Shown here: piece after piece, positions 18,182 to 26,770 of the stretch
Layout of the letters: the number at the start of each line of letters is the position of its first letter
Position numbering within the stretch: the first letter of the stretch is position 1
DNA from: Bacteroidota bacterium
GTDB taxonomy: Bacteria; Bacteroidota; Bacteroidia; Chitinophagales; Chitinophagaceae
Assembly: GCA_023386555.1 (NCBI GenBank)
Contig: JAEWJK010000005.1
Span: forward strand, 279,541-343,540
Direction of reading: 5' to 3'
Length of the DNA: 64,000 nt
Position numbers and translations under genes: made by a program
The notes under the pieces: generated by a model
Seen by the model: the letters and a program-made list of their open reading frames with translations, nothing else
What the model was told of the DNA's origin: nothing
Databases searched by the model: none

Positions 18182-18607
18182 TTAATAATCGTCTTCTTCA
18201 TCATCATCGAAGCCTGAGTCATTAAAAGCATCAAACTCTTTCAGGTCATCATCAATCTTAAAATCATCATCATCTTCACCTTTCTTTCCACCTGCTTTTT
18301 TGGTGCTTTTAGGAATATCAAATTCATCAAAATCCGGATCCCATGAATCTTCTTCATCTCCTTTTTCCCAATCATCGTCTGTATCATCTACATCTTCATC
18401 GTCTTCGTCGTCATCATCTTTAGATTTTTTCGATGAGGCTTTTGCACCTTTTTTTGCAGGCTTCAAGTCCATATCATCATCTTCCAAATCATCATCCTCA
18501 TCATCTTCCATTTGCTTTTTACTCTTAGGAGATGCTTTCTCAGCTTTCTCATTAGCTGAGTGTAGACTGTCGTTACTGCTTTTGTTACTCTTGTTAGATT
18601 TTGCCAT
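18182..18607 (-). CDS. Asp/Glu-rich low-complexity protein
   Basis: 141 residues from ATG 18605-18607 (an upstream TTG would add six). A Ser/Lys-rich start (MAKSNKSNKSSNDSLHS) is followed by runs of aspartate and glutamate broken by lysine-rich patches (KPAKKGAKASSKKSKDDDDEDD). No fold is expected; it should be extended and highly negative. I do not recognise a function. It sits between purA and pabB on the same strand, five bases before pabB. The complementary strand encodes a long Ser-rich frame that is just the mirror of the GAT/GAA codons. Confidence 0.7.
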   Translation of the reverse strand: MAKSNKSNKSSNDSLHSANEKAEKASPKSKKQMEDDEDDDLEDDDMDLKPAKKGAKASSKKSKDDDDEDDEDVDDTDDDWEKGDEEDSWDPDFDEFDIPKSTKKAGGKKGEDDDDFKIDDDLKEFDAFNDSGFDDDEEDDY

Positions 18608-18693
18608 ATTCCAACTAATTATCAACGTAAAATTTCACCGAGTTTTTGTTACAACCAAAAAAATCTTTTGATTTTCTATTTGGTAAAGGTTTT

Positions 18694-19956
18694 TTATATT
18701 TTCACCATCTGGTCTCTGCCTGGTCCGTTAGAAACATAACTTACAGGAGCACCAATATAATTATTGATGAAATTGATATAGTCTTTCATTACACCTGGTA
18801 ATGCATTGCTTTCTTTGATCTTGCTTGAATCTGTATTCCACCCTGAAAAAGTTTCCAATTGTGGTTCAATTTTAACCTTATTCATCTGGTAAGGTACTTC
18901 CGTTTGCTCTTTACCGTTTACTTTATAAGATGTGCAAACGCTTAACTCTTTAAAAGCATCCAGTACATCGGCTTTAGTCATTACCACCTGTGTTGTTCCA
19001 TTGATCATGCAGGCAAATTTTAATGCCACCAGATCTAACCATCCACACCTTCTTGGTCTTCCTGTAGTAGCCCCAAACTCATTTCCAAGCTTTCTTAATT
19101 CTTCCCCTGTAGCATCATTTAATTCAGTTGGAAAAGGTCCACTGCCAACTCTTGTACAATAAGCTTTTGTAACACCAATCACTTCGTTTATTTTCTTTGG
19201 GGCAACACCTAACCCTGTACATACTCCTGCAGAAATGGTATTGGATGACGTAACATACGGAAACGTTCCAAAGTCTATGTCCAACATACTTCCCTGTGCA
19301 CCTTCGGCAAGCACTTTTTTGCCTTTGCTTATTTGGTTGTTAATGAAATATTCACCATTAACAATATTCAGTGATTTAAGAAAATCAACTGCTTCAAAAA
19401 ATTCCTCTTCCCAGGCAGAAATATCTTCAGTGAACTGGAAATTATCCAGCAACTTCTGGTGCTTCAAACGAAGTTTGATATAATTCGAGATAAAACTTTT
19501 GTCAAGCAGATCACCTGCCCTTAATGCATTTCTCCCTGTTTTATCCATGTAAGCAGGACCAATACCTTTTAATGTAGAGCCGATCTTACCTTCTCCTTTT
19601 TGCGATTCTGAAGCTTTATCCAAAGCCCTGTGTGTAGGAACAATAATGTTGGTTCTTTCAGAAATAAAAAGATTTTTCTTTACATCAATACCAAACGAAG
19701 CAACAACATCACATTCTTTTTTCAAGGCAACAGGATCAAGCACCACACCATTGCCAATCAGGTTAACTGTATGCTGGTGAAAAATTCCAGAAGGTATCTG
19801 GTGCAGAACAATCTTTTTATCTTCTACATACAAAGTATGACCTGCATTTGGGCCACCCTGGAAACGGGCAATAATGTCATAATTCGGAGCGAAGTAATCT
19901 ACAATTTTTCCTTTTCCTTCATCACCCCATTGCAAGCCAAGAAGTACATCAACCAT
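18694..19956 (-). CDS. purA: Adenylosuccinate synthetase
   Basis: GTP-dependent ligation of IMP and aspartate to adenylosuccinate, the first step from IMP to AMP. 420 residues, normal. The N-terminal GTP-binding loop LGLQWGDEGKGKIVD, FQGGPNAGHTLY, the IMP-contacting GIGPAYMDKTGRNALRAGDL, LAEGAQGSMLDIDFGTFPYVTSSNT, TRVGSGPFPTEL, GATTGRPRRCGWLDLVAL and the final SNGPGRDQMV are all present. Minus-strand gene behind relA/spoT, separated by a 256-base spacer carrying a dispersed repeat. Confidence 0.98.
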   Translation of the reverse strand: MVDVLLGLQWGDEGKGKIVDYFAPNYDIIARFQGGPNAGHTLYVEDKKIVLHQIPSGIFHQHTVNLIGNGVVLDPVALKKECDVVASFGIDVKKNLFISERTNIIVPTHRALDKASESQKGEGKIGSTLKGIGPAYMDKTGRNALRAGDLLDKSFISNYIKLRLKHQKLLDNFQFTEDISAWEEEFFEAVDFLKSLNIVNGEYFINNQISKGKKVLAEGAQGSMLDIDFGTFPYVTSSNTISAGVCTGLGVAPKKINEVIGVTKAYCTRVGSGPFPTELNDATGEELRKLGNEFGATTGRPRRCGWLDLVALKFACMINGTTQVVMTKADVLDAFKELSVCTSYKVNGKEQTEVPYQMNKVKIEPQLETFSGWNTDSSKIKESNALPGVMKDYINFINNYIGAPVSYVSNGPGRDQMVKI

Positions 19957-20057
19957 AATTGTTTTTTGAGCATGGCAAATGTAAGTGGGTGATTTGGGAT
20001 TTGGAATTAGTAATTAGGTAATTGGGGATAATTATGTTTCCGGCTTTATTTTCATAG

Positions 20058-20074
20058 TCCCGAAACTTTCGGGA
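20058..20074. repeat. Perfect short hairpin TCCCGAAACTTTCGGGA
   Basis: Eight-base arms around one C, next to dispersed-repeat copy E, between purA and relA/spoT. A single-base loop argues for a DNA dyad rather than a stable RNA hairpin. Confidence 0.5.
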
Positions 20075-20097
20075 TTGTGTCTCTCTTTTGTACATTC
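20075..20097 (-). repeat. Dispersed intergenic repeat, copy E (degenerate short form)
   Basis: On the minus strand GAATGTACAAAAGAGAG then ACACAA; clearly related to the family but with several changes. Confidence 0.55.
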
Positions 20098-20113
20098 GGA
20101 AGTTTGGAAAGCA

Positions 20114-20148
20114 GTTTCTCGTTTCTCGTTAGTCGTTCCTCGTTTGGT
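20114..20148. repeat. Degenerate heptanucleotide tandem repeat (GTTTCTC)5
   Basis: Five seven-base units: GTTTCTC, GTTTCTC, GTTAGTC, GTTCCTC, GTTTGGT, in the spacer between relA/spoT and purA. Confidence 0.6.
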
Positions 20149-20212
20149 CTCTGCACTTTAAAAGATATTCAATAAGGATATCTAACAAGAAACCAGAAAC
20201 ACCATACGGTTC

Positions 20213-22459
20213 CTACTTCTCATCCTCCATATCAAATCGATCAACTGAATGAATGCCATTCAATGCTTTTAATCTTGCCACAAGTGCATGCAGTTGTTCT
20301 TTGTCATGCACAAATATCTTGATAATGCCTTCAAACACTCCTTCTTTAGATTCGATGGAAATTCCTGCAATATTCAATCGTAATTCTCCACTGATGATAT
20401 TGGTGATTTTATGAACTACACCTACATCATCGAGGCCAATAATTTTTAGACCTGTGAGGAATGATATTTCTTTATTCTTGGCCCATTTCGTTTTTACAAC
20501 TCTGTGTCCGTAATTCGCAAGTAATCTGGCTGCATTCGGACAACCGGTTCTGTGTATCATCAAACCTTTACCGGTTGTTACAAATCCAAATACATCATCA
20601 CCAGGGATTGGATTACAACATTTAGCAAGATTGTATTGAATCCTATCGCTGCTTTCACCAAAAATGATCAGCTCAGATTCTTTTTTGCTATATACCTTTT
20701 CAGGTTCCGGAACTTCAATTGGCTTAACTGGTTTGGGTGGTTCAAGTTTATCACCCAATACCTGGAATTCTTTCAACTCTTTCAGATCAATTGCTTTTGT
20801 GGCAATACGATAAAACAATTCGAGTTGAGAACTGAGTTTATAAAAATGTTCCAGTATCTCAATATTGTTCGAGTGAAAAGCTGCACCTATGGTTTCCAGT
20901 TTACGTTGCAGCATATACTTTCCATCTTCAGCGATCTTTCGCTTTTCTTCTCTTAAAGCATCTTTTATCTTGCTTTTTGCTTTGGCTGTAACAACAACAT
21001 TCAGCCAGTCTTCACTTGGTTTTTGTTTATTGCTGGTGATGATCTCAACCTGGTCTCCGCTTCTTAGTTTGTGGCTGATGGGAACAAGTTTGTGATGCAC
21101 TTTCGCACCGATACATTTAGAGCCTACTGCCGAGTGAATAGAAAAAGCAAAATCGAGTGCAGTGCTTCCAATCGGCAACATCTTTACATCACCTTTTGGT
21201 GTGTACACATAAATTTCTTCGGCGAGAAAAGATGTTTTAAAATCCTGCAAGAAATCAACACTGTCTGTATCCTGGTGAGTAAGCACTTCTCTTATCTGCC
21301 CGAACCATTTATCAAAACGATCTTCTTCTGTTCCACCTTCTTTGTATTTGTAATGTGCAGCCAAGCCTTTCTCGGCAATTTCATTCATTCGTTTAGAACG
21401 GATCTGCACTTCTACCCATTTTCCTTGTGGTCCCATTACCGTCGTGTGCAAGGCTTCGTATCCATTACTTTTAGGATTGCTGAGCCAATCTCTTAATCGT
21501 TCAGGTGATGGAGTATATTCATCAGTGATCATAGAATATACTTTCCAGCAATCGGCTTTTTCTCTTTCCTGTGGTGAATTGAGAATAACACGAATGGCAA
21601 AAAGATCATACACCTCTTCAAAAGCAACACCTTTTTTCTTCATCTTATTCCAGATAGAGTGTATGCTTTTAGGACGACCATGGATCTCAAATTCGAAGTC
21701 CTGTGCAATAAGTTTATCTTTTATAGGACGAATAAATTCATTGATGTAACGTGTTCTTTCTCTCTTGGTTTCAGAAAGCTTTTTTGCAATTTCTTTGTAC
21801 TGCTCTGGCTCCATGTACTTCATGGAGAGATCTTCCATCTCTGTTTTGATATTATACAATCCCATCCTGTGAGCCAATGGTGCATACACCCAAACCGTTT
21901 CACTTGCAATTTTCAGTTGCTTTTCCCTTTTCATAAAGTCAAGGGTTCGCATATTATGTAAACGATCTGCCAGCTTAATTAAAATAACACGGGGATCATC
22001 GGTTAGTGTAAGAAGTATCTTTCTAAAGTTCTCGGCTTGTTTACTCGAGTTGGCATCAAGAACATTGGATATTTTAGTTAAGCCGTCCACGATCTTTGCA
22101 ATCTCATTTCCAAATTCTCGTTGAACATCTTCTAACGTAATATGTGTGTCTTCAACAGTATCATGTAACAAACAACAAATACTGCTGCGAACACCTAATC
22201 CAATTTCAGATGTACAAATTTGTGCTACGGCAATCGGGTGAAGAATATAAGGCTCTCCACTTTTTCTTCTCATTGATTGATGAGCTTCGGCTGACATTTC
22301 AAAAGCATGCCGGACTAATTCTTTATCGCCTTTCTTGAGTTTGGGTCTAAGGCTTCTTAATAGAGAACGATACTGCCGAAGGATCTCTTTTTTTTCCTGC
22401 TCTTCCGAAAGTGAATATTTTGGAATAGATGTATCTGCTGCATGTGCTTGCTCTGCCAT
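20213..22459 (-). CDS. Bifunctional (p)ppGpp synthetase/hydrolase (RelA/SpoT)
   Basis: Stringent-response enzyme that makes (p)ppGpp from GTP/GDP and ATP and also degrades it. 748 residues, full long-RSH architecture. HD hydrolase domain (about 45-200) with CCLLHDTVEDTHI intact and LIKLADRLHNMRTL; synthetase domain (about 230-360) with GRPKSIHSIWNKM, EEVYDLFAIRVI and RLRDWLSNPKSNGYEALHTTV; TGS domain (about 400-465, IYVYTPKGDVKMLP); zinc-finger-like region (AKCCNPIPGDDVFGFVTTGKGLMIHRTGCPNA); C-terminal ACT domain from about 670. Both catalytic halves look intact. ATG at 22457-22459; divergent from the ABC exporter. Confidence 0.95.
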   Translation of the reverse strand: MAEQAHAADTSIPKYSLSEEQEKKEILRQYRSLLRSLRPKLKKGDKELVRHAFEMSAEAHQSMRRKSGEPYILHPIAVAQICTSEIGLGVRSSICCLLHDTVEDTHITLEDVQREFGNEIAKIVDGLTKISNVLDANSSKQAENFRKILLTLTDDPRVILIKLADRLHNMRTLDFMKREKQLKIASETVWVYAPLAHRMGLYNIKTEMEDLSMKYMEPEQYKEIAKKLSETKRERTRYINEFIRPIKDKLIAQDFEFEIHGRPKSIHSIWNKMKKKGVAFEEVYDLFAIRVILNSPQEREKADCWKVYSMITDEYTPSPERLRDWLSNPKSNGYEALHTTVMGPQGKWVEVQIRSKRMNEIAEKGLAAHYKYKEGGTEEDRFDKWFGQIREVLTHQDTDSVDFLQDFKTSFLAEEIYVYTPKGDVKMLPIGSTALDFAFSIHSAVGSKCIGAKVHHKLVPISHKLRSGDQVEIITSNKQKPSEDWLNVVVTAKAKSKIKDALREEKRKIAEDGKYMLQRKLETIGAAFHSNNIEILEHFYKLSSQLELFYRIATKAIDLKELKEFQVLGDKLEPPKPVKPIEVPEPEKVYSKKESELIIFGESSDRIQYNLAKCCNPIPGDDVFGFVTTGKGLMIHRTGCPNAARLLANYGHRVVKTKWAKNKEISFLTGLKIIGLDDVGVVHKITNIISGELRLNIAGISIESKEGVFEGIIKIFVHDKEQLHALVARLKALNGIHSVDRFDMEDEK

Positions 22460-22565
22460 AACTATACGAATATAGGCAAAGACCGCTCTAAACTTTTGTA
22501 ACCGTTTGTAAAAAATGAAAAGGATAGAATTTTGCTCAGCCTAATCTTGTTTACATTTGTTGTTT

Positions 22566-24395
22566 ATGGAAAAATCCGGCAAGAGAGTTTTTGATATTAC
22601 AATAATTAGAAGGGTTTTTCATTTTGTACGTCCTTACCGAAAAGCGTTTTACTTCAGTTTGTTCATGGCCATTCTTATGGCTGCTTTTTCTCCGATAAGA
22701 CCTTTTTTAATCAGGCTAACAGTTGATAGTGCTTTACTACAAGATGTTCAATCTCCTGCCTGGCTCAATTTTTTTTTGTTTGATGCTAATCTGAAAGGCG
22801 TTGCGTATTTTATTATAGCTGTTAGCATTTTCCAGGTTGTATTTCTGTTTGTTGAATCGGCAGTAAGGTTTGGTTTTTCTTTCCTTGCATCGTGGTTAGG
22901 ACAGAATGTGGTTAAGGAAATGAGAACAACGGTATATGAGAAGATACTGGGATTGAATCTTCGCCAATTTGATAGAACACCGATAGGCACTCTCACCACA
23001 AGGACTATATCTGACATAGAATCGGTAAACGATATTTTTGCGGAAGGATTGATTCCCATTCTTGCTGACCTCCTGACGATTATTGTTATTCTTTGCACGA
23101 TGTTTTTTATGGATTGGCAATTGACGTTAATCTCATTAATTCCTTTTCCTTTCCTACTGATCGCTACTTATTATTTTAAAGAAAGTGTAAACAAAAGTTT
23201 TATTAAGGTAAGAGATGCCGTTGCAAGATTAAATGCTTTTGTACAAGAACACTTGACAGGAATGCAGGTTGTTCAGGCTTTTGCAGCAGAAGAAAGAGAG
23301 CATGCGAAATTTAAGAAGATCAATGCTGATCATAGGAATGCAAACATCAAAGCCATTTTTGCGTACTCTGTTTTCTTTCCAATTGTTGAAATCGTTTTGG
23401 CTGTTAGTACTGGTTTAGCTGTTTGGTGGCTTGCAGGACAGGTAACCGGGAATCCATTGGATAAAGACATGGCGGGAAAGCTTACTGCATTTATCATGTT
23501 CCTGAATCTTTTGTTTAGACCGTTGAGGATCATTGCGGATAAATTCAATGTGCTGCAAATGGGAATCATAGCAGCAGAACGTGTTTTTAAAGTGATAGAT
23601 AATGAAGATGTAACAAAAAAAGAAGGGCGATATACTTCGGAAAAAATTAGAGGAGAAATTGTATTTGAAAATGTTTCATTTGCCTATGAAGAGCCGAATT
23701 ATGTACTAAAAAATATCAGTTTTTCTGCAAATCAAGGTGAAACGATTGCTTTGGTAGGTCATACCGGTAGTGGTAAAACTTCTATTATTAGTTTATTAAA
23801 CCGTTTATATCATATTCAACAAGGAGTGATAAAAATTGATGGTGTAAACATAGAAGAATTTGAACTTGATCATCTGCGAAAGCATATTGGTGTGGTGTTG
23901 CAGGATGTTTTTTTGTTCTCTGGTTCCATCCTAGATAATATCACCTTAAGAAATTCATCAATCACTCGTCAACAAGTAGAAGATGCAGCTAAAATGATCG
24001 GCATCCATGATTTTATTATGAGGCTACCGGGTGGTTATGATTATAATGTAATGGAAAGAGGAAGTACATTAAGTTTAGGGCAGCGGCAGTTGATCTCTTT
24101 TATAAGGGCTTTAATATATAATCCTTCGATTCTGATTTTGGATGAGGCCACTTCATCTATAGATACTGAAAGTGAATTGCTTATTCAAAAAGCCATTGAT
24201 ACGTTGATAGCTGGAAGAACCTCTATAATAATAGCTCACAGGCTTTCAACCATTCGAAAAGCCAGCAAAATAATTGTACTTGATAAAGGAGAGGTAAAAG
24301 AGATCGGAACCCATGAGCAGCTATTGGCTTTGGGTGGATTTTATAGTAAATTGCACCAGATGCAGTTTGAAAGAAAAGTCGCATTATCTGTTTAA
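22566..24395 (+). CDS. ABC exporter, fused transmembrane and ATPase domains
   Basis: 609 residues from ATG 22566 (an in-frame TTG three codons upstream also exists). The first 340 residues carry six transmembrane helices beginning FYFSLFMAILMAAFSPIRPFLIRL. The ATPase domain has Walker A GHTGSGKTS, Q-loop LQDVFLFSG, a variant signature LSLGQRQL, Walker B ILILDEATSS and switch IIAHRLST. It is of the lipid/drug exporter group (MsbA-like); substrate unknown. The stop codon overlaps the next ATG (TAATG), so the 62-residue protein behind it is translationally linked. Confidence 0.9.
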   Translation: MEKSGKRVFDITIIRRVFHFVRPYRKAFYFSLFMAILMAAFSPIRPFLIRLTVDSALLQDVQSPAWLNFFLFDANLKGVAYFIIAVSIFQVVFLFVESAVRFGFSFLASWLGQNVVKEMRTTVYEKILGLNLRQFDRTPIGTLTTRTISDIESVNDIFAEGLIPILADLLTIIVILCTMFFMDWQLTLISLIPFPFLLIATYYFKESVNKSFIKVRDAVARLNAFVQEHLTGMQVVQAFAAEEREHAKFKKINADHRNANIKAIFAYSVFFPIVEIVLAVSTGLAVWWLAGQVTGNPLDKDMAGKLTAFIMFLNLLFRPLRIIADKFNVLQMGIIAAERVFKVIDNEDVTKKEGRYTSEKIRGEIVFENVSFAYEEPNYVLKNISFSANQGETIALVGHTGSGKTSIISLLNRLYHIQQGVIKIDGVNIEEFELDHLRKHIGVVLQDVFLFSGSILDNITLRNSSITRQQVEDAAKMIGIHDFIMRLPGGYDYNVMERGSTLSLGQRQLISFIRALIYNPSILILDEATSSIDTESELLIQKAIDTLIAGRTSIIIAHRLSTIRKASKIIVLDKGEVKEIGTHEQLLALGGFYSKLHQMQFERKVALSV

Positions 24396-24583
24396 TGTCT
24401 GATAACAATAACATAGTAAACGATCCTCCTTCAGATTATGAAAAAGCTGAAACAGATTTATTAAGAGAAGGATTAAGAAGATCCTTTAAAGAAAGATTTC
24501 TAATGGCTACAACTTTATACAAAATTCAGCAAACATTCAAGAAAGCAAAAATTACTCACCAGCCTTACAATCTTAATAAATAG
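24395..24583 (+). CDS. Small hypothetical protein paired with a nucleotidyltransferase
   Basis: 62 residues. Its ATG overlaps the stop of the ABC exporter by one base and its stop lies five bases before the nucleotidyltransferase ATG. The sequence is acidic and Asn-rich at the start (MSDNNNIVNDPPSDYEKAET), then helical and basic (REGLRRSFKERFLMATTLYKIQQ). I do not recognise a named family. Its size, position and tight coupling would fit an antitoxin or accessory partner of the following gene, but that is inference. Confidence 0.65.
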   Translation: MSDNNNIVNDPPSDYEKAETDLLREGLRRSFKERFLMATTLYKIQQTFKKAKITHQPYNLNK

Positions 24584-24588
24584 GATCA

Positions 24589-25074
24589 ATGGATATTTTC
24601 GATGAGGAAATAATCAAATTCTGGGAAGCTTTAGAACAATCAGGTGTAAGATATATTATGGTGGGTGGTTTTGCAACAAACCTTCACGGTTACCAGCGAT
24701 TCACGGGTGATATGGATATCTGGATAGAAGATGACGAATCTAACAGAGAAAGACTTAGAAAAGCTTTTCGTGAATATGGCATGGGTGACTACTTTATGCT
24801 AAAAACTTTACAGATTGTACCAGGATGGACAGATTTTCGTTTAAATAATGGATTGAAGCTTGATCTTTTAGTTGATATGAAGGGTCTTGAAGGGTATACA
24901 TTTGGTGAATGTCTCCAGGTAGCTGTTATAGCAGATATTGAGGGAACAAAAGTTCCATTTCTCCACATTAATCACCTTATAGCTAACAAAAAAGCAGTAA
25001 ATCGTCCGAAAGACCAGATTGATGTTATTTACCTCGAAAAGATTAAAAAGCTTAGAGAAGCCGAAGGTTTGTAG
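24589..25074 (+). CDS. Nucleotidyltransferase-fold protein (DNA polymerase beta superfamily)
   Basis: 161 residues. The nucleotidyltransferase signature is plain: MVGGFATNLHGYQR (about 25-37, the GG/GS loop) followed by D41-M-D43 in TGDMDIWI, and a third acidic strand LKLDLLVDMKG near 95. The C-terminal region INHLIANKKAVNRPKDQIDVIYLE resembles the DUF6036/AbiEii-like group, in which members act as toxins or regulators by nucleotide transfer. Catalytic residues are intact. Substrate unknown. It follows the small protein with five bases between them. Confidence 0.75.
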   Translation: MDIFDEEIIKFWEALEQSGVRYIMVGGFATNLHGYQRFTGDMDIWIEDDESNRERLRKAFREYGMGDYFMLKTLQIVPGWTDFRLNNGLKLDLLVDMKGLEGYTFGECLQVAVIADIEGTKVPFLHINHLIANKKAVNRPKDQIDVIYLEKIKKLREAEGL

Positions 25075-25098
25075 TACTCCGATAATTGAAATTTCTTA

Positions 25099-25132
25099 TT
25101 TGATCTTTTTAGTGCCCATACCCTTATCTTTG
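25099..25132 (+). promoter_or_regulatory. Promoter of the ATP synthase cluster
   Basis: TTTG (25099-25102) and TATCTTTG (25125-25132) are separated by 22 bases, close to the Bacteroidota TTTG-N19-21-TAnnTTTG arrangement. Transcription would begin about 14 bases before the atpB ATG. Confidence 0.55.
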
Positions 25133-25152
25133 CCGCAAATTTCAGAAAGGGT

Positions 25153-26310
25153 ATGGGTTTAAGAAGCGTAAAACCTTTATTTATAGCGGCTTTCAGCCTT
25201 TTTTTTATCTCTATTACTAATGTATCATTTGCAAAGGATGAAGTTCCTGGTGTTGGAGCAGACCCTAATGCAACGAAAGAAGATAAATTCAATGCTGCTA
25301 AAGTGATCTTTGGTCATATTTTAGATAACCATGAGTTTCACATTACGGGTTATCGTGGTGCTGATGGTAAAGAACATCATGTTTCTATCCCACTTCCTAT
25401 AATATTGTATTCTCCCGAGAGAGGTTTTACTGCTTTCATGTCTTCTAACTTTCATCACGGAGATCATCCGTATAAAGGATATGAACTGCTGACTGAACGG
25501 AAGATCAATGAAGGAAAGTTAAAAGGATATAAAGCTGGTCAGATTGTTCCAGTAAATGAAGCGGGAGAAATAGTTACAGATGTTAAGGTGTATGATCTGT
25601 CTATTACGAAGAATGTTATACAAATGATGCTGGCTTTAGCGGTATTAGTTTGGTTAATGACTTCTATTGCCAAATCATATAAGAGAGGTCAGGGAGTTAC
25701 TTCTGCTCCAAAAGGAAAACAGAATTTACTTGAGCCCGTTATAACCTTTGTTCGTGATGAGGTGGCAAAGCCAAATCTTGGGCATAAGTATCAGAAATAT
25801 CTACCTTACCTGCTAACTGTTTTCTTTTTCATCCTTATTAATAACATATTCGGATTAATACCAGGTGCAGCCAACGTAACCGGAAATATAGCGTTCACTT
25901 TGGTACTTGGCGTCATCTCTTTTGTAGTGATCCTTGCCAGCAGTAACAAACATTACTGGGCACATATTTTCAATCCACCGGTTCCTGGTGGTGTAAAACC
26001 GATACTTATCATTGTGGAAGTGCTTAGTGTGTTCATCAAGCCATTTGCACTCATCATCAGGTTGTTTGCAAACATGGTGGCTGGTCACATTATTATTATC
26101 TGTCTGATCTCGTTGATATTTATTTTCGGTCAAATGAGTGCAGTTGCAGGATGGGGAACTTCACTGATCTCCATTGCTTTTACTGTGTTTATTTATTTTA
26201 TAGAGGTTTTAGTTGCTTTTATACAGGCTTTCATCTTTGCAAACCTTACAGCTGTATTTATCGGACAGGCAATGGAAGGTGATCATCATGAAGAAGCAGC
26301 GCATCATTAA
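25153..26310 (+). CDS. atpB: ATP synthase F0 subunit a
   Basis: Membrane stator subunit providing the proton half-channels. 385 residues, longer than E. coli (about 270) because of an N-terminal signal-like segment (FIAAFSLFFISITNVSFA) and a large extracytoplasmic region rich in His and Lys (about 25-155), a known trait of Bacteroidota. Transmembrane helices follow from about 157; the essential arginine is in FALIIRLFANMVAGH. The end carries EVLVAFIQAFIFANLTAVFIGQA and a His-rich tail. First gene of the cluster. Confidence 0.95.
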   Translation: MGLRSVKPLFIAAFSLFFISITNVSFAKDEVPGVGADPNATKEDKFNAAKVIFGHILDNHEFHITGYRGADGKEHHVSIPLPIILYSPERGFTAFMSSNFHHGDHPYKGYELLTERKINEGKLKGYKAGQIVPVNEAGEIVTDVKVYDLSITKNVIQMMLALAVLVWLMTSIAKSYKRGQGVTSAPKGKQNLLEPVITFVRDEVAKPNLGHKYQKYLPYLLTVFFFILINNIFGLIPGAANVTGNIAFTLVLGVISFVVILASSNKHYWAHIFNPPVPGGVKPILIIVEVLSVFIKPFALIIRLFANMVAGHIIIICLISLIFIFGQMSAVAGWGTSLISIAFTVFIYFIEVLVAFIQAFIFANLTAVFIGQAMEGDHHEEAAHH

Positions 26311-26347
26311 TAGTTTTTTGTTTTAATAATTATAAATACCAACTATC

Positions 26348-26626
26348 ATGGAATTAATGAACATCCTTTTGCAAGCTGATACAGTTGAAGTAGCTGCAGC
26401 TGCAGCAAAAGGTACAGCAAATGCTGGTGGTGCAATAGGTGCTGGATTAGCAGCTATGGGTGCCGGTATCGGTATTGGCCAGATCGGTAAAGGTGCAGTA
26501 GAATCAATTGCACGTCAGCCGGAAGCTATGAACGATATCCGTGCTAACATGATTCTTGCTGCTGCCCTTGTAGAAGGTGCTGCACTGTTTGCGATCATCG
26601 TAGGTTTCTTGGCAATGGTACTTTAA
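26348..26626 (+). CDS. atpE: ATP synthase F0 subunit c
   Basis: 92-residue proteolipid forming the c-ring. Two transmembrane helices: the first with GAIGAGLAAMGAGIGIGQIGKGA (glycine-rich), the polar loop RQPEA, and the second with the ion-carrying carboxylate E76 in LAAALVEGAALFAI. No Ser/Thr follows the glutamate, which favours proton rather than sodium coupling. A strong terminator-like hairpin follows, inside the cluster. Confidence 0.95.
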   Translation: MELMNILLQADTVEVAAAAAKGTANAGGAIGAGLAAMGAGIGIGQIGKGAVESIARQPEAMNDIRANMILAAALVEGAALFAIIVGFLAMVL

Positions 26627-26641
26627 TCATTGCAAAAAAAT

Positions 26642-26676
26642 TGCACCTGGAGCACAGGGCCGAAGGTGCATTTTTT
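26642..26676 (+). terminator. Terminator-like hairpin between atpE and atpF
   Basis: TGCACCT (26642-26648) pairs with AGGTGCA (26664-26670), followed by TTTTTT. The stem is preceded by a run of A that can extend pairing to the T-run. It sits inside the ATP synthase cluster, so partial termination would raise atpE relative to downstream genes. Confidence 0.75.
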
Positions 26677-26712
26677 AAATTTTTGTGAGACCAGCTTCAG
26701 AATTCTATGTTT

Positions 26713-26737
26713 CTTTCGTTGCGTCGCACACTTGTAC
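26713..26737 (-). repeat. Dispersed intergenic repeat, copy F (GCGACGC subfamily)
   Basis: On the minus strand GTACAAGTGTGCGACG then CAACGAAAG. It lies between the atpE terminator-like hairpin and atpF. Confidence 0.8.
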
Positions 26738-26770
26738 AGAAATAATATAACTCAACAATAGCGATTTTAT

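Noticed and set aside
18300..18671. Ser-rich ORF on the plus strand
   Set aside because: Exact mirror of the Asp/Glu codons (GAT/GAA) of the acidic protein on the other strand.
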